The notes beneath the pieces were generated by a model. It had not been told where the DNA came from and ran no database searches. It was given only the letters and a program-made list of their open reading frames with translations. The translations under genes were made by a program, and so were the position numbers. From assembly GCF_003589595.1 (NCBI RefSeq), contig NW_020655550.1, forward strand, positions 844,796 through 908,795: a DNA stretch of 64,000 nucleotides. The letters run 5' to 3'. Positions 12,401-22,165 of this stretch are shown here, in pieces. How positions within the stretch are numbered: the first letter of the stretch is position 1; every line of letters begins with the position of its first letter. Source of the DNA: Hyposmocoma kahamanoa (taxonomy: Eukaryota > Arthropoda > Insecta > Lepidoptera > Cosmopterigidae).

Positions 12401-12478
12401 ATTCTCAGAAGTAAATTGAATTCTATTGTATATATTTATAAAGTTATTCATTCGTAATTTTCAGGAAAATATATGTAA
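471..12478 (+). CDS. nSyb-like: neuronal synaptobrevin-like R-SNARE (gene 1), six-exon model
   Basis: Vesicle R-SNARE that pairs with syntaxin and SNAP-25-type Q-SNAREs to drive membrane fusion. Model: join(471..472, 4615..4765, 5217..5295, 5844..5923, 7101..7152, 12465..12478), 378 nt, 125 residues. Residues 2-31 are Pro/Gly-rich and end in GEIIGGPR. The SNARE motif runs from MQQIAAQRR (about 33) to NKFWLQNLK (104), with the zero-layer arginine at R66 in DRDVKLSEL. Residues 105-121 ([17 protein letters not shown]) are the membrane anchor, followed by a four-residue luminal tail. The Gln-Phe pair cut by clostridial neurotoxins in neuronal synaptobrevins is kept (Q86-F87). The four central exons have GT/AG borders and no stops. 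Exon 1 and the last exon are inferred. Animal synaptobrevins are usually near 116-120 residues or longer, so the length fits. The same exon phases recur in the paralogue downstream. Neuronal type is inferred from similarity to remembered fly and vertebrate sequences. Confidence 0.88.
2215..2683 (+). mobile_element. LINE 3' end in gene 1 intron 1
   Basis: A broken + frame reads [18 protein letters not shown] and [12 protein letters not shown], which I recognise as the C-terminal region of insect Jockey/CR1-type LINE reverse transcriptases. The segment ends in a TTTGAC repeat (2667-2683), a typical LINE 3' tail. Related tails lie at 32750-32820 and near 62770-62822. It is 5'-truncated and decayed. 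Confidence 0.5.
2694..2753. repeat. fold-back repeat with perfect 28-bp core palindrome
   Basis: The core 2707-2734 is a perfect palindrome centred on TTTT|AAAA, with outer 10-bp arms GTGCACTCTA (2694-2703) and TAGAGTGCAC (2744-2753). It lies directly after the LINE tail. Probably a tiny MITE remnant. Confidence 0.75.
2814..2871. repeat. 26-bp inverted repeat hairpin, 6-nt loop
   Basis: The arms 2814-2839 and 2846-2871 are inverted complements with one mismatch and a GTCTCC loop. The stem contains CCACGTGG. Probably a MITE remnant; no adjacent ORF or poly-T suggests a terminator. Confidence 0.85.
3088..3350 (+). mobile_element. tRNA-derived SINE, family B, copy 1
   Basis: The head has an A-box-like TGGTAGCCTAATGG and a B-box-like GGATTCGAATTC. 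The body includes TTTCTCGGAATTATGTGCG, AAACATCGTGAGGA, GAAGAAGGTTCACAACCC and TATGGCCTAAACCCTCGTC. The same head and body recur at 22067 (truncated), 39215-39470 (reverse) and 59573-59845. Short frames across it are incidental. Confidence 0.8.
3713..4352 (+). mobile_element. LINE reverse transcriptase C-terminal remnant
   Basis: Across several frames it reads [16 protein letters not shown], then [15 protein letters not shown], and ends [14 protein letters not shown] then SVDEFLLK and a stop at about 4168. This resembles the C-terminal domain of Jockey/CR1-group LINE ORF2. The 3' end carries a TTCTA-type tail near 4331-4352. Stops and frameshifts make it inactive. It lies in gene 1 intron 1. 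Confidence 0.55.
4615..4765 (+). CDS. gene 1 exon 2: N-terminal region and start of SNARE motif
   Basis: The acceptor TTAG is at 4611-4614. The first base (G) completes the split ATG, then come 50 codons from [11 protein letters not shown] to QQQQAQVEE. The donor is a weak GTTAAC in phase 0. The Pro/Gly-rich head is GC-rich against an AT-rich background. [19 protein letters not shown] is the conserved entry to the SNARE helix. An open frame reads through the acceptor upstream, but that upstream part is AT-rich intron. Confidence 0.9.
4831..5012 (+). repeat. dispersed repeat family C, copy 1
   Basis: Shared motifs are CACCCGTCACCTTGAGACAT, GCACCCTCACCCTTCAAAAC, a CACACTACTGGCGGCAG block, and AAGGAGC near the end. 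Copies lie at 18655-18955, 19060-19290, 35155-35390 (reverse), 54500-54745 (reverse) and 56815-57010. Non-coding, probably a SINE or MITE common in Lepidoptera. It sits between gene 1 exons 2 and 3. Confidence 0.75.
5217..5295 (+). CDS. gene 1 exon 3: SNARE motif with zero-layer Arg
   Basis: 79 bp, acceptor TTTCAG, donor GTATAA, ending in phase 1. It encodes [16 protein letters not shown] and KLSELDDRA with the R-SNARE arginine (R66). Gene 2 has an exon of the same length and phase with 19 of 26 residues identical. Confidence 0.95.
5386..5538. repeat. MITE with inverted GGTCACGGGTT termini
   Basis: TTACATGCTCCATGGTCACG near the left edge is mirrored by AACCCGTGACCATGAAGCG and TGTAA at the right. 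About 150 bp and non-coding, in gene 1 intron 3. The CCATGGTCACGG core also occurs in the family D elements at 12009 and 59365. Confidence 0.65.
5844..5923 (+). CDS. gene 1 exon 4: C-terminal half of SNARE motif
   Basis: 80 bp after CTTACAG, donor GTAAAC. It encodes [17 protein letters not shown] then [10 protein letters not shown]. The juxtamembrane segment is basic and has a single Trp (KFWL), where vertebrate VAMP2 has two adjacent aromatics. The matching gene 2 exon shares 21 of 27 residues. Confidence 0.95.
6102..6288. repeat. fold-back MITE
   Basis: The left arm (AGGGTCATATTCTAGAACT, then CTCAAGTCAGGACTTGAGC) pairs with the right arm (ATCCTGACTTGAGCATTGAG, then AGTTCTGGAATACGATCC), a nearly full-length inverted repeat of about 185 bp in gene 1 intron 4. 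Short minus-strand ORFs across it are not genes. Confidence 0.75.
6630..6845. repeat. GC-richer repeat-like patch in gene 1 intron 4
   Basis: The stretch has GGGTCCCCGCGTCAAGG, GGCCCTTGGGTTTCCCAG and GGGACCCCACGGGCCAAGGG, unlike the AT-rich intron. It has no frame or splice pair. Likely a transposon fragment; the family is not recognised. Confidence 0.35.
7101..7152 (+). CDS. gene 1 exon 5: transmembrane anchor
   Basis: 52 bp between GTTACAG and the consensus donor GTAAGT, ending in phase 1. The 17 codons [17 protein letters not shown] form the hydrophobic helix typical of neuronal synaptobrevins. The matching gene 2 exon has the same length and phase. Confidence 0.93.
7780..8040 (+). repeat. 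degraded Lepidoptera-type repeat ending in CCTCCTCCTTTTTTTGAAG
   Basis: It contains ATCATGAAAATCGGTTCACA and CAGTCGAATTGAAAACC followed by CCTCCTTTTTTTGAAGTCG. I recognise this tail as a frequent dispersed repeat end in moths and butterflies. A reverse counterpart (AAAAAAAGGAGGAGG) lies at 60605-60620. Confidence 0.5.
8643..9362. mobile_element. non-autonomous DNA element with about 95-bp inverted termini
   Basis: The left end (GGGACCTACCATAACC, AAAACAATCTTATTTC, TTCGTACCATAA) is the diverged inverse of the right end (TTATGGTACGAAAAG, AATATTGTTTTAAGAGG, GCGGTAGGCCC). The inner 0.5 kb is AT-rich with no ORF. About 720 bp, in gene 1 intron 5. Superfamily unknown; no clear target duplication. 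Confidence 0.6.
11145..11310. mobile_element. MITE with terminal inverted repeats TAAAGCCGG
   Basis: TAAAGCCGGATGTTCACTTT then ACAAGCGC at the left is mirrored by GCGCTTGTAACGTGAAG and ACCCGGCTTTA at the right. 166 bp, non-coding, in gene 1 intron 5. Confidence 0.7.
11926..12106. mobile_element. palindromic MITE, family D, copy 1
   Basis: GGAAATGAAACTATTTCGTC at the left is mirrored by AAAATAGTTTCATTTCC at the right. The inner part carries CCATGGTCACGG and GACCATGG. Further copies are 24075-24250 (half), 59284-59505 and 63290-63385 (half). Open frames here exist on both strands because the element is palindromic; they are not genes. Confidence 0.75.
12465..12478 (+). CDS. gene 1 proposed last exon: tail GKYM and stop
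   Basis: The acceptor TAATTTTCAG ends at 12464 after a pyrimidine-rich stretch. GA completes the split codon (Gly), then AAA TAT ATG TAA. The 14 nt to the stop equal the 14 nt in the proposed last exon of gene 2, and both tails are four residues with Tyr third. The intron would be 5.3 kb. A competing candidate starts at 10081 and opens a 35-residue tail. AATAAA at 12748-12753 could end the 3' UTR. Confidence 0.5.
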
Positions 12479-12780
12479 TAACTTCTTCATGACATCCGCT
12501 GGATTCCACTTCAGATGTGAAGATAATAGCTGCATTAATCCCTCTACACGCGCTACTACTATAGGTATATTGAGTTATAATTGTATCTATCACTTATATG
12601 TATATAATAGAAAACTATAAATACTAAGAATCTTTAAAGCATAACGCGTGTAAAATAGAACAAAGTAGATCCTTACCTAAAACCTTCGTAAAATATGCCT
12701 TAATAAGATTAAAAGCTTGAAAGGAAACTAGTCAAACTGTTTGAATTAATAAACTTGATTTTGAAATTTGTGTGTAAGTC
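12479..12780 (+). other. possible gene 1 3' UTR
   Basis: Follows the proposed stop codon. AATAAA at 12748-12753 is a candidate polyadenylation signal. Stands or falls with the 12465 exon. Confidence 0.35.
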
Positions 12781-15700
12781 AAGAAAATTTCTTAATAATA
12801 AATAATACAATATGGTTATTATAATTATAGACCTAATACCTAAAGGGAAATTTGTAGAAAATTTAAAATTCCCTGCTTTTTATTGTAATACATAAATAGA
12901 GAGAATACTTGACACGACTAGCTCAGCTATGTCTATTAGTTTGCGTGCCTTTTTAAAATACTATTTATAAATACTCTCATATTGACGATTTTAATTGTCA
13001 TTTAATGGTGCATAACCAATATCTATTATAATGTCTCTACTGTATCATAGTACTACTAAAATTTGTTTACTAATTGGACTAATTCTGTCCTTATATTAAC
13101 CAGGTAGAAAGCGCACTTGCCGTTTGGAACCGCAGCGGCAGTGAGGTGTAGAATAAACTGTATTTGCACTGTGCCGCTATGGAAGATAATTCGAACTTCA
13201 AACTTGAATATAATTTATTTATTTATTTAAATTTAACTTAAATAATATCAAACTCCAATAAATATGAGTGAATCTTTAATAAAACGTAACACGTACAATG
13301 TCTTGTCGCTGTTGTGACGAATGGCAATTGTGTTTTAAAGTTTACTAAATCTTTCAAATTGTATTATAAAATGGCATATTACCATACTTAGATATGCTCA
13401 TACTTAGATAGGTATATAATCAACGAGCTCTTCCTATTGTAGTGGAATCTGTCTGATAGATAAAGATAATATTAAAATAGTTATTATTGAAGTAGTAAGT
13501 TAACGTTTCCGTTCTCTTAGTTTTCGATTGCATTATTCCAACGTTAATTTGAATATGCGCTAGCAACACCAAATTACAGTAGAAGTATACCATTATAACA
13601 TGTGGAATTGACTAAGGTTCAATAGTTATATAAGTATTTAGTATTATTATTCGTCGTATATCAACCAACTCGCAGAGTAACGAAAAAGTAAAGTTGTCAC
13701 AAATTTACAAATCAATCTTGTGCTTTTCATAAACTTAAATATGAAATTAAAAACTAAAATTGTGTTGTTCAACTTCTGCAGCTTTATAGAAAGGCAATAT
13801 TTTTAATCTTGTCACATTAATATAGTTGCAAAATTGCGCACAATTCAAGTACTCTATTTCTCAGCTCATATTTTACAATCTTACGCTAAATTTGTCGTTA
13901 CGTTTATTTGTTATGAGAGTCAATTATTTGCTGTATAGTTACTAAACCAATTTATCAGAGCTTTAATATTTTACTTAGTATTTAGTGTTAATTGACATGC
14001 GAATTACTGCTTTAATTTATAAATAACAATGCTAATTATTAATTGTGCCGTAATAATTCTTGTGTTTAACGAAAAGGTAAAGAAGGAATTATTCGTACTT
14101 ACATTTTTTATGGACGATCAAAGTATTTTTCACTACACTAGTATTTAATTGATAAAACCATATGTTCCAGAACTTAAAATTAAAACTCAGACAAAAATAT
14201 TAATTTTACAACATTTCAGACAAAATTTATTTTAAAATGATTGTTATCAATTAATATGACACCAAAGACAACCAAATGTATTCAATTCGTGAGAAAAAGA
14301 TTAGAAATAACGCGCTAAGAATCGTAAATGATGAAAGAAGTACTCAAAAGTGATAATTTAAGTAGATAATTTATAAAAAGACGAAGGAATGGAGAAGTAT
14401 GACAACAAACTTATTGTAAATGTTCAATTTTGAGAAAAGTATCGATACTATCAACACTGAATGCTGTTTCCATCTCAAGTTGTGCTAAAGAATTTTATAG
14501 AAAATTTTATAAAAATTGTAAGTACAGATAAGTTACTGAATATGGTGCCATTGACAATACTAATTATTCTTTTTATAATAACAGAAATTAATGGGTGTGA
14601 TAATGGAAGTGAGATTCGGAAGTGAAATTTAGGAATTAAATTCATTTTACTATTTAAGTCGATATTTTGCCGGTAGCTTTATCCTTAGTTAGAAATTTAT
14701 AAAATTGAGAACAATAATTTATAAAATTTTAATAAAAATAAATGTTCGGTGTACCTTACTAAAATCTTATCTAGTATATAGTATCCAAAATTTCTTGTGA
14801 ATTAATTGGACATATATCAATGTCTAAAAAATATTAGTCCCCGAGATAAATGACTTCAATAGAGTCAAACTAATTCTATGATTATAGAGCGGGGATCGAA
14901 CAGAAATATGGCACGATTTTTTTATAACTAGATCCTAGACAACTTTCGCAGTAGGACGTATTGTCTTCACTATTTGGGTATCCTACAAGTCTTATTTTAT
15001 TGCACTTTTCAAGAAGTTTAATATGTTGGGTGTAATGTTCTTTATAATATTGTATACATCAAACTTCATTATAAAATGTTGTACTACTTATTTAATAACA
15101 ATCAAATATAAAGGTGTTATTGATTACAAAAATGTGATTAAAATATACAACTTCATTTGTGTTTTATTTAGTTCAATTCAGTATTAAAGAGATTATAATA
15201 GGCGAAAAACATACTCGGGAATAGCGGTGTAACAAAGGCATAGCGAACTATTTAATTTATCTTGACTAATTCAAGTTCACGTCCTGTGTCTTGCACTGGA
15301 CGTCCGTCATGATAATTTCAAGCTACAGCTGCTGATAACATGTTTTGTGTCTGAATAATAAAATCAATAATGAGTCCCATACATACATATAATCACGAAC
15401 CATACAAAAAAATCATAAATCGACGACAACTGTGCGTCCACCTTTAAAACAAGTAAATATATAAGGCATGTTTCAAAGAAAATACCACATTTACATTCAA
15501 AGTCTAGTCTACATTCATCAGCAACATACATTAAAGGTTTGTCTATGGTTCAGTAAGAGTAGGCATAGAGAATGATGTGAGACCTGGCTGGCTTTCTCTT
15601 TGATAGTTGCCCGCCGTTTTAACTTACAATAATGGCCTTCTCGGCGTGAAATATGATTTCGTGTCACTATTGGTTAAGTAATGCAGGATTGAATCTGTTA

Positions 15701-15930
15701 ATGTACGAGTGAATTAAAAGGTTAAAGGTAATGTTAAATATTAACAAACGTTATGAGTATGAATGCTTTTAATACCTCGCTTTTACTGTAGGTAGTAAAA
15801 TCTTGATTCATGATAATTATGCACTATGATGAAATAAATTCATGTCTGAGTTTGACCCTCCAAAAAACTATTCGTTTTCGTAATGCTTAAGAATTAATTG
15901 ATGATGAGAATGAATTAATGACTTTAATGA
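12781..15930. other. AT-rich intergenic stretch, no gene seen
   Basis: No open frame above about 60 codons and no recognisable domain or RNA gene. Apart from short A/T tracts and a less AT-rich patch at 13100-13170, I see nothing here. Confidence 0.6.
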
Positions 15931-15939
15931 AATTCTCCG

Positions 15940-17460
15940 TATAGGTTTGTTCTATTTGTACCAAGAAACCACAAGGTACCACTTCCATGTAACAATATCC
16001 CTAGTCCCCTCCAGTCTGATTTCGGCCCTAGGCATAGGCACTATTACTGCGTTGACCAAGGTATTTAATGACATTCCCGAACATATATCGAATCAGCATG
16101 TGACGGTGTTAGTTCTTTTAGGTTTCAGCAACGCGTTCAATACTGTACTTCTCTGTCTTTCTGTTTGAAATCTGTCTTTGTGTCGGATATGGCGGTGAAG
16201 TGGTTTTGCCACTATCTCGTTGAGTGACGGCAGTGTATTCGTGCCGATAATAAGCACTCTAGCTTCTATGACGTTACCACTGGTGTGCCTCAGGGCGGTG
16301 TCCTCTCTCCTCTTCTTTTTTCAATCTTTATCAACTCCTTTAGTTTCTTAGTAGTATCTGTATGCTGATGACCTACAGATTTATTTTCAAGCTTCCGTTT
16401 CTTACGTAAACAGTATAATCGCCAAACTTAATAACGACCTCGCGACAGTACACGTTTGGAGTCGAACTCATAGTCTTACGGTCAACGCTAATAAGTCGTA
16501 GGCCATCGTCATTGGTGGCTCAAAGCAGATTGCCAAACTTAGTAACAGAACAATTCCCTTGCTCCTATTAGACTCCTTCCTTTTGAGTTTCAGCAGTGGT
16601 GTCGAAAACCTTGACATTGTATTTTATTATGATTCCACTCTGTCTTGGTCACCAAGGTCAGTAGACAGGTATTTGCTACCTCAGATTCATTACGAAGGTT
16701 GAAAAATTTGCTTTCTGTGAGGGTCAAGGTAGAACTTGAGCAAAGGCTACTCTTACCCATTCTGGATTATGCCGATATTTGTATTATTGACCTTAATGGG
16801 ACCTATTAAGCAAACTCCAGCGCTTATATAATCTTTGCATCAGGTTTATATAATAATAATAATAATAATATAATAACGCACACACTCAACATAGCCCCGC
16901 ACTAGGGAAACCCTGTGTCGCGGGTGCCATGGACACACACATAGACAACCACAAATTACACCCAAACTCACGAGAGAAATAAATGTAGGCCATACAAATA
17001 TTTCTCCCGGCCCGGGAATCTAACCCGGGGACCTCTGCGTGGCAGTCCGGTATGGTAACCGTTCGGCCACTGAGGCAGTTAAATAATAAATATACGGATA
17101 GCGCAAGTTCTATAATGTGTCTTGGAACAAAGGAGGAGGCTCCAGTGGCTCCCCATCAAGCTGCGTCCTGATGAGCACGTTTGCAGATTTCTCTACAACG
17201 TGATTTATGACCTCCGCGCTTCTCTTTACCTTAAGGAACGTTTTCTCTTCCTCGTTGCAGATCACATCCGTGAATTAAGGACACAAATTTATAACCTGCT
17301 GAAACCTCCCTTAACTTTCACCCGCTCATAGTATTTTAAAAACTTCTTTACGGTTAAGACTGCACAATTATGGAATGAACTCTCTTCTGAGATCCGATAT
17401 ACTAAGTCACTTCCTATTTTTAAGACTGGATTGTGGAAGTATCTGCTGGCACGGTCTTAG
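15940..17460 (+). mobile_element. decayed LINE reverse transcriptase split by a SINE
   Basis: Broken + frames carry ordered RT landmarks. TVLVLLGFSNAFNTV (about 16100-16146) is the first catalytic block, with Gly where Asp is expected. GVPQGGVLSPLLFSIFINS lies near 16280, and YADDLQIYFQA with intact YADD near 16360. After the inserted SINE come RLQWLPIKLRPDE (17140) and a tail ending IFKTGLWKYLLARS with a stop at about 17460. Resembles the Jockey/CR1 supergroup. Stops, frameshifts and the insertion make it inactive. Confidence 0.8.
16845..17083 (-). mobile_element. tRNA-derived SINE, family A, copy 1
   Basis: On the minus strand the head reads CTCAGTGGCCGAACGGTTAC and CCCGGGTTAGATTCCCGGG, a tRNA-like A box and B box of the long-variable-arm type. 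The body includes TGTCCATGGCACCCGCGACA and GTTGAGTGTGTGCG and ends in a TTA-type simple repeat. It interrupts the LINE between its YADD block and C-terminal block. Other copies: 34435-34637, 52622-52835 and 61648-61830. Confidence 0.82.
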
Positions 17461-18650
17461 TTTGCAATTTAGTCTTTATATTTAGTATGCAGTCTGTATA
17501 AGTAGAAGTTTATTTAAGAATATTTAGTAGTAGGCATATAATATGGTTATTTACCATTTGATAATAATATAATGTAAGTTTTTACTATTGACTAAGAACT
17601 AAGACATAACTTGGCAAGTGATACAATACGATAACAATTGCCCTAGATTGGTAAAACAGACAAAGATTCGAGTCCTGTCAGACCGAAGGCATTTTTCTTT
17701 GTTACTAATAATTATAACAAACTGGTGAAGTAATTTTACAAAAATAAATGAATATCATGGTAGTAAAACATGATAATTTTCACTAAAAATCAATAGTATG
17801 GAAAAAAGAAAATTGTTTTGTAAAAACAATAACTTCTATATTAGTGGCGAAAACAATTATTTCGATAGATGTCTAGCATCTTATAATAAGACAAACCAAT
17901 TTTAATTGAACAGTAACGGATCTTTACTAATTACTAAAAAAACACGTTGTAGGTAGCAAGGACAAATAATTGGAGACAATGCTGTTTGGAGTAGTATTCA
18001 GTACCTAAATATACTAATAATATTATTTTCACTTTCACTGTATGAATAACGTTTTTTTTTATTGTAAATATATTTACGCGGTATTACAGTTTCAGGACTA
18101 ATGCAACGTGAAACTAGCGCCGAGCAGCAGTCCTGTACACGCTCACAACGTGCACACCCATTATGCTTCCCCTATCCGTCTGTTTTGTTATTCTTGTTGT
18201 CTGTGTACCTTAGATCGCACGGTGACAGGCTTCCTGTACTATGTACATGCATAGTTTTATGGTTGTTAGGTAGGATTGTTTGTGATGGGTTAAAGCTCTC
18301 TCTTACTACTTCTTGTATAGCCAACTAGCTATAATTATAGCACAAGGCGCTAATATACAATAACACAACAGACATTCAAATCTCACGCGACAGTTACTAC
18401 ACAGAAATAAAAGTAAAATAAGTTTGCTCATGCCATTCATACTGCTCTAGATATGTCTAGCCCTCTGTGAGAACTGACTGAGCACACATTAAGTTATTTA
18501 TCGTTTGTTTTATTTTCTTACAAATAGAAAGATTGGTTTCTACACATTTTCTACAATTATTTTAGAACTTCTACTAAATGACTAATATTATATAAACATT
18601 CTTCAGAGGGTGCTCACTCAATGCACAGACGCGTAGTTTGCTCTACAGCT
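17461..18650. other. intergenic, no supported gene
   Basis: A short + frame at 18101-18328 follows an acceptor-like TTTCAG (18090-18095) but resembles nothing I know. CATGGTAGTAAAACAT at 17757 matches the 3' tail motif of the SINE family E elements. Confidence 0.45.
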
Positions 18651-18654
18651 TTTT

Positions 18655-18955
18655 TCATGATACCATGTGAAGGGATGAACAAGTCGTGGGCATGGTGGAA
18701 AGTAACATTTCTGTCCATAACAGTTGCAATGTCATTTAGAACTAAAATCTCAAAGATTTAAGGGGCACTGCCACTGCGCCCGTCACCTTGAGACATAAGT
18801 TGACTAGTCCCGTGTGCTTTTCACCTGCACCCTCACTCTTTAAAACCGGAAAACAGTAATAGTCCCACTACTGCTTGGCGACAGAATAAGGTAAGGTGGC
18901 AGCTTCCCTGGACGAACTCTTTCACAAGGAGCTGCTGCTACTAAAATAAGTTTTA
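18655..18955 (+). repeat. repeat family C, copy 2
   Basis: The fullest copy. It starts near ATGTGAAGGGATGAACAAG and contains CACTGCGCCCGTCACCTTG, CCACTACTGCTTGGCGACAG and TCACAAGGAGCTGCTGC. Confidence 0.75.
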
Positions 18956-19059
18956 AAAATAACTTTCTTTAACGGATTTCTTATTTTTTAATAACATTTA
19001 ATAAAATAATGCAACTTTTTTACCCTGAAATGAATTATGATAAGTAACTCGCCTACCCA

Positions 19060-19290
19060 TAACAGTCATAGTACTTGCTCAGAGCTTAAAACCGTAAAGA
19101 TCTGCCACTGCCTGTACCACCCTGAGACATACGTTGACAAGTTCCATGTGCCCGTAATTTCACCAGCACCCTTTACCCTTCTAAACCGAAACGCAGTAAT
19201 GCTCACATTACTGCTTGGCGGCAGAAATATATAAGGTGACAGTACTTCTCTGGACGAACTTTATCACAAGGAGCTCACTTCTAATAATGT
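19060..19290 (+). repeat. repeat family C, copy 3
   Basis: A tandem neighbour of copy 2 (CTGCCACTGCCTGTACCACC, CTCACATTACTGCTTGGCGG, TCACAAGGAGCTCAC). The two copies in direct repeat suggest local duplication or adjacent insertion. Confidence 0.7.
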
Positions 19291-19299
19291 TTTCCTGAA

Positions 19300-21600
19300 G
19301 GTAGCTTCATCAAAATTATCCCTGCGGCTGGGGCGTTCATACATATTCTGCATACATTATCCGATTACGTACAAATGTCATCTCGATTTTCACTCATTGT
19401 TTATGAAATTAATGATGAATGAATTAGGTGCAAATGTTTCGAAAAACTAAGTGGTGCAAGTTCCCGGTGTGAATCAAATCCAGGACCTCCTACAAAAAAG
19501 ACTGATAATTTAGTTTGGCGAAACGCTTAACTAGAGTTACAAGGGTCAAAGTAATGCAAAAATGGTGTGCGAACACGATATTTCGTTCAACAGACACTCA
19601 ATTAGTTTCGCGGTGGGAACTGTCTAGAAAAACAAAGCGTGTTTAGTTACAACTGTTCTTGGATTGCGCGGGCGCTTAGCTTCTACTACAAGAACTCTAC
19701 TTTCTTTCGTACGTATCTCGAAAAATCTATCATTGCGTTGCCAAACTTGCTACGCAATGATAGAGCAGGTGCACAGCGTATGAATGCAAGATATCATTTA
19801 TCAAAAACGGTAGTGTGGGAGCCAATGATGGTCTGTGGCGTCATTCGTTAAAATGCCATTGTACAAACTTTATTAGTATCTAATTAAATAGTATATTATT
19901 AATGCGGCCTAGAAATTCAGACAAATCAGAAATTGCCGGACGAGTATGAGTTATATGGTCTCACAATATACGAGTCAGACAATCCCCGTGTTCGCCGAGG
20001 GATACATAATGCTTCCCTTGAACAATGAGAGAAAATAATAAAAGACTAAAAAATAAGGAAAAATGATAATAGAAAAAGTAAAAATAAATATGTTAAAAGT
20101 AACAATTGACATGTTAGAATTATTGCTAACAGAAAAAATTGTTGTTTTCCAGGCACGTTAATAGTATCAATAAACAAAAAATATTAAATACAATATAGGT
20201 CACCAAAACACTTTATTTTACCGCTTTTTACTTTTGTGAAAAGTATTTCGGAGCACCATAATTAAACGCAAAAAGTAATAAATACCAAGTCAATATTAAG
20301 TAATTTATTTTATGAACACTCTCAATCACTGTCACTGATGATGCTATATAACAGTTTTTTTCTTTAACCTGTTCATAGTTCATTGTCAATAGTGTAGGGT
20401 AGCGGTCAGATATGGATTTCCATATTTATTTTCCTGCCTTAAGCCGTTGCGCAGTCCATAAACGACGAACACTGAATATTTTTTTTAAATAATGCCAATA
20501 TTTCCGAGAATATTCGAGAAAAAGATTTTTTATTCACCAGAGACAGGGAGCAGCTAGAAAAATTATAGTATTCTCGCCTTATTTCATTCCTGTAAAATTT
20601 ATTACGCAAAATTTCCAAAAACACTTGTTTGCCTATTTTGTTTTCCTAAAGTAACTCTGGAGCCAATGGTAGGGCCTGCAGGATCATAAGGCTCGTATAT
20701 CTGAAAGAGTTCGCTGCGAGATATTGAATTTAGTGTGAACACTCGGAGCATTATTTAATTGCGTGTCAAGCAGTGAGCTGTGGCGCGTCTGCCAGGTGAG
20801 AGGTGATATTCTGCACAGTGGTTTGAACGACTATCGTGCTGGACAGACTATAGAGCTGATATTTTTTGGGAATTATTTTTGTATCCTTACAATTGGAATA
20901 GTTTAAGGCTTTAACCACAAAGACGGATTAGACCAAACGTCAAAACTATTACAATAAATGTGTATTATTATTCTGAACATTGAAACATTCGTAACCACAT
21001 TAAGAGAGAATACTTGCACAGTAGTACAATAAATATAATTTAACTCACAGAATGCGACTTTGGGTCAACTTAAATACTAAACAAAATGCATAAAATCATA
21101 GAACGGAGCACGTGTGAATGTAATGTGCAATATAGTATAAAAAATCAACTTAACATTTTCAACAAAATTACCTGCAACCTAAAATTTTAATATAAATATT
21201 TGAAATATCTTAAATGTTGGCAATTCCTTAATTTTATGTTAACAATAATTTTATCCCAATGCAATAATTACTTGCATAAAATTTTACTCAGCAAAATGTA
21301 TGCGAGAAGCATTATGCGCTGATAGAACGCGATAATGGGACTGTCAGGTGTTTGAAGAACACATGTCGTTGTTTATTTTTACATTCTGGAACTTTTCACT
21401 GCGCGTAGTATTTATTATTGTCCTAACAACGTCTCGACCTTGCCCTCAGTGCTAGTTGAACTTACTATTTATTGTTGTACCACCAAAAGCATGCTCGGGT
21501 AATAATAATGATTATAAGACATTGACACTGAAAATTCAAGACACTCTTTAAACATTGTCGGAAACGACCGAAATAATTGATCACTATCATCATTAATACG
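19300..21600. other. intergenic, no gene seen
   Basis: AT-rich. A decayed tRNA-like patch on the minus strand near 19450-19500 may be a SINE head remnant. Otherwise nothing recognisable. Confidence 0.5.
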
Positions 21601-21607
21601 ATATTAA

Positions 21608-21832
21608 TTAGGTTAGGTTCGGTTTGGTTTCGCGGAAGAATGCGGAAGCGTCCCCGCGTTCCAGTCACAAGGTGCGTGGGGGAACACCCCCGGAGTTTTA
21701 GTGCGTAGGCCTCTCTTCTTAGAGAGGAGAGTCCCACATAACTCCGCGCCTCCCCCGGGCGCGCGGTATGCGTAACGCTTTTCTTCGGGTAAAAAACCTA
21801 ACCTAAGTCTTGTTAGGTTAGGTTGTCAAAGT
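21608..21832. repeat. GC-rich block bounded by TTAGGTTAGG-type motifs
   Basis: TTAGGTTAGGTTCGG at the left, inverted CCTAACCTAAG near 21800, then TTAGGTTAGGTTG near 21814. The core is GC-rich (GGGGGAACACCCCCGG, CTCCCCCGGGCGCGCGG). TTAGG is the ancestral insect telomere unit, but only about two units are present. Likely a transposon fragment. Confidence 0.4.
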
Positions 21833-22066
21833 ATTATATAAATAAAGAAGATAAAACGGGATATTTTGTTCTGGTCTCTACTTGGTCATAAATACTCTAC
21901 GATATGAACGTGAAAGTATTAAAATGATGAGAATTAAAATGCACTATCATTTTAATACTTCCACATACGGCGCTATCTAGCGAGTATTGACTGGTAACAA
22001 AGTATTAAAAACGAAACTAATTTTATATTAACGACTTAATATTTACAAAATAAGAAATTCTAAAGA

Positions 22067-22165
22067 AGCGGTGGTAGCCTAATGGATGGACCTACCAAAG
22101 AAAGGCCGTGGGTTCGAATCTGGGCTCGCACCTTTAAGTTTCTCGGAATTTATGTGCGAAATTTA
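22067..22165 (+). mobile_element. tRNA-derived SINE, family B, truncated copy
   Basis: GGTGGTAGCCTAATGGATGG, then GGGTTCGAATCTGGGC (good B box) and TTTCTCGGAATTTATGTGCG. It breaks off after the early body. The best-preserved head of the family in the window. Confidence 0.8.

Noticed and set aside
18101..18328. 75-codon + frame after an acceptor-like TTTCAG, considered as a gene 1 tail exon
   Set aside because: The frame is compatible, but the peptide is low in recognisable features and the 12465 candidate matches the paralogue's structure better.
20152..20190. Acceptor TTTTCCAG giving a tail GTLIVSINKKY and stop
   Set aside because: Good acceptor but very distant and AT-rich; no paralogue support.
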